In this document: piece by piece, positions 50,825-56,717 of the stretch | Layout: each line of letters opens with the position of its first letter | How positions within the stretch are numbered: the first letter of the stretch is position 1 | Source: an uncultured Planctomycetales bacterium | GTDB lineage: Bacteria > Planctomycetota > Planctomycetia > Isosphaerales > Isosphaeraceae | Direction of reading: 5' to 3' | NCBI GenBank assembly: GCA_903926465.1 | Contig: CAIYJE010000070.1 | Location: 1 to 56,717, forward strand | DNA length: 56,717 nt | The notes under the pieces: model-generated | Told to the model about the DNA's origin: nothing | Seen by the model: the letters and a program-made list of their open reading frames with translations, nothing else | The model's database searches: none | Made by a program: the position numbers and the translations under genes

Positions 50825-53287
50825 TCAGGCGGGAGGAATAACGGCCGAACCCTCGGCCGGCCCAGCGCCGGGTGCGGTGGTTGGTTCTGAGGGAATTCCC
50901 GCAGGTGCCGGAACCTCCGCAGGCGTAACCATGGTGTTGGGCATCGAGTACGCTTGGTTGATCGAACGCAGCCGGCGTGTGGTGGTGGCGGCGGTCGGTT
51001 GGAGCACTCCCAGGACGGCCGCCAGTTCGGTTCTCACGGCTGGGTCAGACTCAAATTCGAGCACTTCCAAGAGCCGCCGTTCCTGGGAATCCTGCAAGAG
51101 CGGGCCGAACCGCTGAATTGAGCGAACGAGCTGGCTGCCGGCGTTGCGGCGCAGGTCGGCTGGTTGGCCAGGATCGAGCAGCGAATCGGCCAGGCTACGC
51201 TGGGCTTCCACTTTGGGGACATCACTCAGCGCGTTGGACGCGGGAATTTGTGCGGCCGGGTTTCTGAGCGCCAGAGCCAGTTCAGGTTCAACCGCGGCAA
51301 GGTCTTTGGCATATGGGCTACCAGGCTGCGCAATCCTGGCCAGCAAGGTTGCGGCTCCCTGGGCATATTTCTGACGTTCGGCGGCGGAAAGTGGCTGCAC
51401 CCCCATGGCGGCCAGTTCCCGGTTCAGCTTGGGTTTGAGCTTGACGGGGTCGCTGGGGGTGTACAGGAACCCCACGCGTAGGAAGCGATCGAAACTCGGT
51501 CGAAGCTGGTCGTCAATCTCCCGGGGGCCGGTCAGGAAGATCGGGATGCCGGCGGTCCGAGCATCGGCGCGGAGATTGGTGATGGTGTCGAGCCAGCTCC
51601 AGTGGTGGAGCGCGAGCGGGTCGATCAGAATCACCTCGGTATCGGCGGCATCGGCTGCCATGCGGAACCCTTCGGGACCATCGCTGGCCACCTGGGTATC
51701 ATAGCCAAGGTTTCTGAGGGTGGCGGCCGTAACGCTGCCGCGTGAGGAACTTCCATCAATCACCAGGGCTCTGGGGGCGGCGGCCTGAGCCCCCACAAAG
51801 CGGGCCAACACGGGCACCACGCGGCTTGAGCCGGCGAACCCAGCCGGTGGGTCCAGGTTGATCAACGCCTCGGCGGCCGCGTATTGAATCCGCCGGTCGG
51901 GCGCGGAAAGGGCCCCAATCAGGGGATCGGGTCGGCCGGGCATGGCCACGGTCTCACGGTTGGTGACCCGCCCCAGTGCCTGGGCCACCACCTGGGCCAG
52001 CGGGCTGTGACCGTCGGCAATGGCGGTGCGAAGCACGTCGCCCAGCAGGGCTGGGCCGGCCGTCAGGGCTGCGGCCAGTGACCCGTCTGGATCCTGAGCG
52101 GCCACGGCATCCGGACCACCGGGCCCTCGGGCCGCGTGTTCCAGCGACAGGCTGATGAGGGCCTTTTTCGCGTCGAGATCGGTCGGGTCGAGCTGGACGG
52201 CTTGGCGGGCCAGTTTCATGCCGAGCTGGGAGGCGGCCTCTGCCCGATTCACCACCGTGGCCTTGGGCGCATCACCCTGCCAGCTCCAGAGCTCTACCAC
52301 GTCTGACGGGAACGGCACTTTGCCGCGATGGTACTGCCAGGCCAGGTCGGTGAGCCGCTGGGCTGGGCTTTTGGGGTAAATTCCGAACGGCTGGCCGGTC
52401 AGGCTCTGGATGGCCCGACGGGCCGCATCGCCCACGGCAGGCGGTGCCTCGGCCCGGCTCGCCTGATAGATCAAGGCAGGTACGGCACGCCGATCTTTGA
52501 GCCGGCCCAGGGCGTTGGCGGCATCACTAGCGATGGTCGGATCAGGCGATTCCATCGCCGCGATCAGGGGTGGAATCACGCGACCATCGAGCCGGCCCAG
52601 ACACTCGGCCAGCCGGGCCCGATCCTCGGGCGAGCGGCTTGGTTCTCCTATGGCTTTGAGCAGTGGTGGTACCGCCCCGGCCCCAGCCTGGCGTAATTGT
52701 TCCAGCCCCACCGTTTGTTCATCGGCGGTGCCGGTGAGCTGAGAGATGGCCCGGGCAATCTTCTCGGGTTGGTTTGCATCTCGTGCGCTGGCCCGCTTAA
52801 GGCGTTCCAGCAGTTGCAGAGCGAGCCCCTGGGTTGCGGGGTTATCCTGGAGTCTCAAGATCGAGCCAATCCCGTAAGTGTCACGCACTTCGACCAGGGT
52901 GGCGTCGTCTGGGTTCGACTTCAGGAACTGGGTGAAATACGGAACGGCGGCGGCTGCCTGGTCCGAGCGCACCAGATAATCACCGGCATCCCAGAACTCA
53001 AGCGGAGTTTTGGGTGGTACGGCAAACGACTCTGGCCCAGGCGGAACGACCTGGGGGAATCTGGAGCGGGGCCGTGGTTGGCTGGCGCTGCCAGGCACCG
53101 ATCGGATCTCGGATCTGCGTATCGTGGGGGCCACACCTCCCCCGCCCATCGCCGTCTGGTTTTGCTGGGCCCAGGCCGGCGTGAGGGGTGTTCCCGCGAC
53201 CAGAGCCCCCATCGCCAGCGCCTTGAGCGCACGGCGGGACCCGGTAGCCGTTCGTTTCGCGTCGCGCGGATCGATGGATCGAGGCAT
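50825..53287 (-). CDS. Secreted HEAT-repeat protein with receiver-like domain
   Basis: 820 residues from ATG 53287 (frame open to 53344). A signal sequence (RRALKALAMGALVAGTPLTPAWAQ) follows a basic start. HEAT repeats fill about 130-360 (VPPLLKAIGEPSRSPEDRARLAE, VIPPLIAAMESPDPTIASDAA, AVPALIYQASR). Residues about 505-630 look like a response-regulator fold: ALVIDGSSSRGSVTAATLRNLGY, TEVILIDPLALHHWSWLDTI, GIPIFLTGP. The phospho-acceptor Asp region is DPLALHH, so the pocket may be incomplete. Exported location would be odd for a receiver; its role is unknown. The gene directly precedes and is coupled to the sigma-54 activator. Confidence 0.82.
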   Translation of the reverse strand: MPRSIDPRDAKRTATGSRRALKALAMGALVAGTPLTPAWAQQNQTAMGGGGVAPTIRRSEIRSVPGSASQPRPRSRFPQVVPPGPESFAVPPKTPLEFWDAGDYLVRSDQAAAAVPYFTQFLKSNPDDATLVEVRDTYGIGSILRLQDNPATQGLALQLLERLKRASARDANQPEKIARAISQLTGTADEQTVGLEQLRQAGAGAVPPLLKAIGEPSRSPEDRARLAECLGRLDGRVIPPLIAAMESPDPTIASDAANALGRLKDRRAVPALIYQASRAEAPPAVGDAARRAIQSLTGQPFGIYPKSPAQRLTDLAWQYHRGKVPFPSDVVELWSWQGDAPKATVVNRAEAASQLGMKLARQAVQLDPTDLDAKKALISLSLEHAARGPGGPDAVAAQDPDGSLAAALTAGPALLGDVLRTAIADGHSPLAQVVAQALGRVTNRETVAMPGRPDPLIGALSAPDRRIQYAAAEALINLDPPAGFAGSSRVVPVLARFVGAQAAAPRALVIDGSSSRGSVTAATLRNLGYDTQVASDGPEGFRMAADAADTEVILIDPLALHHWSWLDTITNLRADARTAGIPIFLTGPREIDDQLRPSFDRFLRVGFLYTPSDPVKLKPKLNRELAAMGVQPLSAAERQKYAQGAATLLARIAQPGSPYAKDLAAVEPELALALRNPAAQIPASNALSDVPKVEAQRSLADSLLDPGQPADLRRNAGSQLVRSIQRFGPLLQDSQERRLLEVLEFESDPAVRTELAAVLGVLQPTAATTTRRLRSINQAYSMPNTMVTPAEVPAPAGIPSEPTTAPGAGPAEGSAVIPPA

Positions 53288-53367
53288 CGTGATCGTTCCC
53301 AAGGGGGGGGGTGAGGTGTGGTTACCGCCAGAACCGTAGAGCATGAACCGGCCAGTGCTGCCCTGGC

Positions 53368-54669
53368 TTAGCCGGCGTGCGGCTTGAGGAATTCCTGTTC
53401 GGGACCGAGCAGGTCATCAAGGGTTTCTCGGCGTCGAACCACGCGTGCCTGATCTCCTTCAACAAGGATCTCAGCGGCTCGCGGCCGGGTGTTGTAATTG
53501 GAGGCCATGACCATGCCGTACGCGCCTGCCGAGAAGATCGCCAGCAGGTCTCCCCGGTGGAGCGGAGGCAGCGGGCGATCTTTGGCCAGGAAGTCGCCGC
53601 TTTCGCAAACCGGTCCCACCACGTCGCATGGGGCGGTGCCGGGGATCTCGGCTTCAAAGTCGGCTGGTGGAGCGGGTAGGCCGGCCGGAACCGAGACTGG
53701 CCAGACCTTGTGGAAGCTTTCATAGAGCGCAGGGCGAATGAGGTCGTTCATGGCCGCATCTTGGATCAAGAACGTCTTCTCGCCCGACGTCTTGGTGAAG
53801 ATGACCCGGCTTACGAGCAGGCCAGAGTTCCCTGCAATGACCCGACCTGGCTCCAGCACCAAGCGGCAGCCGGTGGACTCGACCTGGGGCACAATGACCT
53901 TGGCGAAATCCGAAATGGCTTTGGCTTCTGGCCCTCGGTAGGCAATGCCGAAGCCGCCCCCCATGTTGAACCAGGCGATCGGATGCCCCTGGGCCCGGAA
54001 CCGGCTGATCAGATCGACCCCCTTGGCCACCGCCCCCGCATACGGCTCGACCGTGGTGATCTGGGAGCCAATGTGCATGTGCAGGCCGATCATCTCCAGG
54101 CCGGGCAAGGCCTGGACGTGACGCGCCACCCGCTCGGCCCGTTCGATGTCCATGCCAAACTTGGATTGCTTCTTGCCGGTGCTGATATACCGGTGTGTTT
54201 TGGGGTCAACATCCGGGTTCACCCGGAGCGCGATGGGAGCCACCCGACCCATGGACAGAGCCACCTGGTTGATGGCTTCCAGTTCAGCCTCACTCTCAAC
54301 ATTGAACATCAACACGCCGGCTTCAATGGCGGCCTTGATCTCGGCATCGGTCTTGCCCACGCCGGCAAACACGGTCTTGCCGGGGTCACCGCCCGCGGTT
54401 TGCACGCGATGCAGTTCGCCGCTGGAAACCACGTCAAAGGCGCTGCCATGCTCGGCCAGTAACTGGAGCAGGCTCAGGTTGGAGTTTGCCTTGACGGAGA
54501 AGCAGACCAGCGGCTTGAGCGCGGCAAACGCGTGCTGGATGGCTTGCAACTGTTCCAGGAGCGCAGCCCGGCTGTAAATGTAGAGCGGAGTGCCATAGGT
54601 CTCCGCCAGGCGGGCGACGGGAACAGATTCACAGTAGAGTTGGTGGTCTTGGTAGTGGAAAGGTTCCAT
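53368..54669 (-). CDS. lysA: Diaminopimelate decarboxylase
   Basis: Last step of lysine synthesis: meso-diaminopimelate to lysine, PLP-dependent. FSVKANSNLSLLQL holds the PLP lysine (Lys60); GSAFDVVSSGELHRVQTAGGD, HMHIGSQITTVEPYAGAV, NMGGGFGI (phosphate loop), VLEPGRVIAGN, VCESGDFLAKDRPLP (catalytic Cys) and FSAGAYGMVMASNYNTRPRAAEILV follow in order. 433 residues is usual. It lies between argH and the HEAT-repeat gene on the same strand; 168 bases separate it from argH. Confidence 0.97.
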   Translation of the reverse strand: MEPFHYQDHQLYCESVPVARLAETYGTPLYIYSRAALLEQLQAIQHAFAALKPLVCFSVKANSNLSLLQLLAEHGSAFDVVSSGELHRVQTAGGDPGKTVFAGVGKTDAEIKAAIEAGVLMFNVESEAELEAINQVALSMGRVAPIALRVNPDVDPKTHRYISTGKKQSKFGMDIERAERVARHVQALPGLEMIGLHMHIGSQITTVEPYAGAVAKGVDLISRFRAQGHPIAWFNMGGGFGIAYRGPEAKAISDFAKVIVPQVESTGCRLVLEPGRVIAGNSGLLVSRVIFTKTSGEKTFLIQDAAMNDLIRPALYESFHKVWPVSVPAGLPAPPADFEAEIPGTAPCDVVGPVCESGDFLAKDRPLPPLHRGDLLAIFSAGAYGMVMASNYNTRPRAAEILVEGDQARVVRRRETLDDLLGPEQEFLKPHAG

Positions 54670-54837
54670 GGTCAGCCGGGTTCCAGAGTCTATGGGAGGA
54701 GATCAGACAGGACAGGTAAACACGAAAAACCGGGGCAAGTTACCCTGGCAGGTCAAGCGATCCCGGATGGGCCGAGTGCTCGTGGGTGGCTTAGCGACGA
54801 GTGTGGGCCGGCGTGCGGGTCTTCAATCCTGACCGGG

Positions 54838-56223
54838 TCAAGGTTCGGACCGGAGCAGCTCTTCCCAGCGTGTCAGTTGCCGTTCAACTTCGCCTGGTGC
54901 GGTTGATCCGTACGACCGGAACGCCTTCACGGCGTTTGCAACACCAAGACTCTTACGGAGATCGGCATCGAGGGCCGGGTGAATCGCGGCAAAGTCGGCG
55001 TCGGTGAGGTCCACCAATCGGCACGACCGGCCATCGCAAAGGGCGACCAGCTTGCCAACGACCTCGTGAGCGGTGCGCTGGGGGACACCGCGACCGATCA
55101 GGTATTCCATCAGGGTGGTGGCGTCAAGGAACCCTTCGTCGAGTCGGCTGGCGATATGCTCGGCCCTCAGTGCGGCCCCTTCCACCACCACGGCGGCCAG
55201 TTCAAGTGAGGCCTCGACCGTGTCGAAGGCGTTGAAGATTGGCTCTTTGTCTTCCTGGAGGTCGCGGTTGTAGGCCATTGGCAGCCCTTTCACCAAGACC
55301 AGCAGGGTGGTGAGCGACCCGACCACCCGGGCTACCCTGCCCCTGATCAGTTCGCAGACGTCGGGATTCTTCTTCTGGGGCATAATGCTTGAGCCGGTGC
55401 AAACGGCATCAGGCAACTTCAGGAAACCAAACTCCTGGGTGGACCAAAGCACCCACTCCTCGGCCCAGCCCGAGAGGTGCTCGGCGATCAGGGTGAGCAC
55501 GAACACGCTTTCCAGGGCGAAGTCGCGATCGGAGCTCACGTCCAGGCTATTGGCGGCCACGCTATCGAACCCCAGTTCCCTGGCCACCAGGTCGCGGTTG
55601 ATCGGCAGGGTGGTACCGGCCAGCGCCGCCGCCCCCAGCGGCAACGTGTTCAGCCGCTTGCGGCAATCGGCCAGTCTGGTCCGATCTCGGGCCAATTTCT
55701 CCACATATGCCAGCGCATAATGTGAGCCCAGAACCGGCTGGGCGCGTTGGAGATGCGTGTAGCCGGGCAAGATCACCGCGTGATGACGCCTGGCGAAGCC
55801 GACAAACGCCCGCTGGAGCGCCAGCGCCCGGCCATCGATCCGATCCAGAGCTTCACGGACCCAGAGTTTGAGGTCGGTGGCCACCTGATCATTGCGGCTG
55901 CGAGCCGTGTGCAGCTTGCGGCCGGCATCACCAATGCGCTGGGTGAGTTCGGCCTCAATGTGCATGTGGATGTCCTCCTTCTCCAGGCAGAAGGGGAACG
56001 TGCCGGCCTCAATCTCAGCCTTGATCTCGGTCAGGCCCTGCTCAATTTGTGCGCATTCCTGGGGTGTGAGCAAGCCGACCTCGGTCAGCATCTTCGCATG
56101 GGCAATGGAACCGGCGATATCCTGTTCGAATAGCCGCTGATCGAAAGAAATGGACTCGGTAAAGACCTCGACCCGGCGATCAGTCGCCTGGGAGAACCGG
56201 CCGCCCCACGCTTTGGATGACAC
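54838..56223 (-). CDS. argH: Argininosuccinate lyase
   Basis: Cleaves argininosuccinate to arginine and fumarate. The GTG at 56223 ([20 protein letters not shown]) gives 461 residues, the normal size; the open frame to 56523 adds 100 unrelated residues. [39 protein letters not shown] and the signature [21 protein letters not shown], followed by [15 protein letters not shown], are clear. With carB 22 kb away it is part of arginine synthesis, but no other arg gene is nearby. It starts the minus-strand run argH-lysA. Confidence 0.97.
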   Translation of the reverse strand: MSSKAWGGRFSQATDRRVEVFTESISFDQRLFEQDIAGSIAHAKMLTEVGLLTPQECAQIEQGLTEIKAEIEAGTFPFCLEKEDIHMHIEAELTQRIGDAGRKLHTARSRNDQVATDLKLWVREALDRIDGRALALQRAFVGFARRHHAVILPGYTHLQRAQPVLGSHYALAYVEKLARDRTRLADCRKRLNTLPLGAAALAGTTLPINRDLVARELGFDSVAANSLDVSSDRDFALESVFVLTLIAEHLSGWAEEWVLWSTQEFGFLKLPDAVCTGSSIMPQKKNPDVCELIRGRVARVVGSLTTLLVLVKGLPMAYNRDLQEDKEPIFNAFDTVEASLELAAVVVEGAALRAEHIASRLDEGFLDATTLMEYLIGRGVPQRTAHEVVGKLVALCDGRSCRLVDLTDADFAAIHPALDADLRKSLGVANAVKAFRSYGSTAPGEVERQLTRWEELLRSEP

Positions 56224-56535
56224 AGCAACCCCGCTCGCTCGGACCTGGAAATGCACGAAGTGTTGGCAGAGAGCGTATGATTTTAGGCACTGGATGCGGG
56301 GGGTGTCAATCAAGCAAGCGTGGGATGTGGTTCTGGCTACGCGGACTGTTCTGGTCTTCCGGTCTGGCCTCGTGTTCCTGGCCCATGGCTCCGGTCCATT
56401 CTCAATTCCACCCGCCTCCTGCGCAAAAAAAAGAGAGGGCAGCCTCAGCATCGAGACTGCCCAGCGATTTCCCCTCAACGGTTGCACCAGCAAGCCTGGC
56501 GATCCAGGCCCTGCCCGGGGCACGCGTCATGCCAT
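56224..56535. other. Intergenic stretch between argH and the PEP-CTERM gene
   Basis: It holds the terminator at 56425-56462 and the argH upstream region. No other gene supported. Confidence 0.5.
56425..56462 (-). terminator. Rho-independent terminator of the PEP-CTERM gene
   Basis: On the minus strand GGGCAGTCTC pairs with GAGGCTGCCC (one G-T pair, loop GATGCT; 56437-56462), and TCTC then T8 follow. Stem strength and T run are textbook; position 70 bases behind the stop at 56536 fits. Confidence 0.9.
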
Positions 56536-56717
56536 TCAGGCCACAACGGTACGGGCCGCACGGCGGCGGTAGAACACGCCGCCCAGGCCGCACACCAGGC
56601 CGGCCAACACCATCGTGCCTGGCTCAGGCACGGCGGCGGGTGTGACCGTGATGGTGCCACCCTGCAGGGTCAGAGGTAGGATCTCGCTCAGGCCCGCGTC
56701 ATAGATCTGCGTACCGC
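56536..56717 (-). CDS. PEP-CTERM sorting-domain protein, C-terminal part (cut by window edge)
   Basis: The visible 59 residues end in VPEPGTMVLAGLVCGLGGVF followed by YRRRAARTVVA and a stop: PEP motif, hydrophobic helix and basic tail, the recognition signal for exosortase. Before it are LTLQGGTITVTPAA. Such proteins are exported and processed at the membrane, usually ending on the outside in surface or exopolysaccharide matrix. The N-terminal part and identity lie beyond the window. No exosortase is seen here. Confidence 0.9.
   Translation of the reverse strand, partial: GTQIYDAGLSEILPLTLQGGTITVTPAAVPEPGTMVLAGLVCGLGGVFYRRRAARTVVA

Noticed and set aside
1-56717. CRISPR array, tRNA, rRNA, riboswitch or prophage
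   Set aside because: No evenly spaced repeats, cloverleaf-like sequences, rRNA segments or phage structural genes were recognised when reading both strands by eye; weak riboswitches could be missed.

Overview
The window is GC-rich bacterial chromosome and probably comes from a planctomycete. The clues are a PEP-CTERM protein tail at the right edge, twin-arginine signals of the RRSFLK type, a secreted squalene-cyclase-like repeat protein, a sialate O-acetylesterase, a DUF2092-like secreted protein, abundant intergenic palindromes, and many GTG/TTG starts. This is inference from gene content; no rRNA or other marker gene is present, and no tRNA or CRISPR array was recognised.

Left part (1-9189): the broken end of an IS5-type transposase, three minus-strand secreted proteins (an unknown, a prenyltransferase/squalene-oxidase repeat protein, a Gln/Pro-rich repeat protein), then a plus-strand pair of half-size ABC exporters that probably form a heterodimer, and a DUF1624-type membrane protein. 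A surface-polymer-like cluster follows (9244-16306): sulfotransferase, a free-standing MurF-like ligase, two methyltransferases, a CapK/phenylacetate-CoA-ligase-like adenylating enzyme and an NlpC/P60-like secreted protein. It is preceded by a lower-GC stretch without a clear gene. A secreted sialate O-acetylesterase comes next.

Centre (18331-28559): the most unusual locus. Overlapping minus-strand genes encode a PqqD-HprK-like kinase fusion, a PF14907-type nucleotidyltransferase, five glycosyltransferases and, at the far end, a small PqqD-like protein. A plus-strand protein between them looks like a nucleotidyltransferase paralogue that has lost its catalytic residues. Both PqqD proteins carry the same short motif DP[V/I]HEVDxxxGWPHR: near the C terminus of the small one, and just behind the first PqqD domain in the kinase fusion. 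It resembles HprK-related-kinase/PqqD systems known near exopolysaccharide and RiPP-like loci. I propose a glycan- and kinase-linked peptide-tag system in which the shared motif is the recognised or modified segment.

Right part: MgtC-like protein and carB (minus); a secreted GH13 amylase and two secreted proteins (plus); an FrhB-like/polysaccharide pyruvyl transferase pair (minus); a DUF3006 protein with a ComEC-like metallo-hydrolase (plus); an orphan solute-binding lipoprotein; a toxin-antitoxin pair bracketed by 76-bp direct repeats; a GT39-like membrane glycosyltransferase; an orphan DNA methyltransferase; surE; a bestrophin-like channel flanked by GTCCAT palindromes; and a minus-strand run argH, lysA, HEAT-repeat/receiver-like protein, sigma-54 activator. 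The right edge cuts a PEP-CTERM gene that has a strong terminator.
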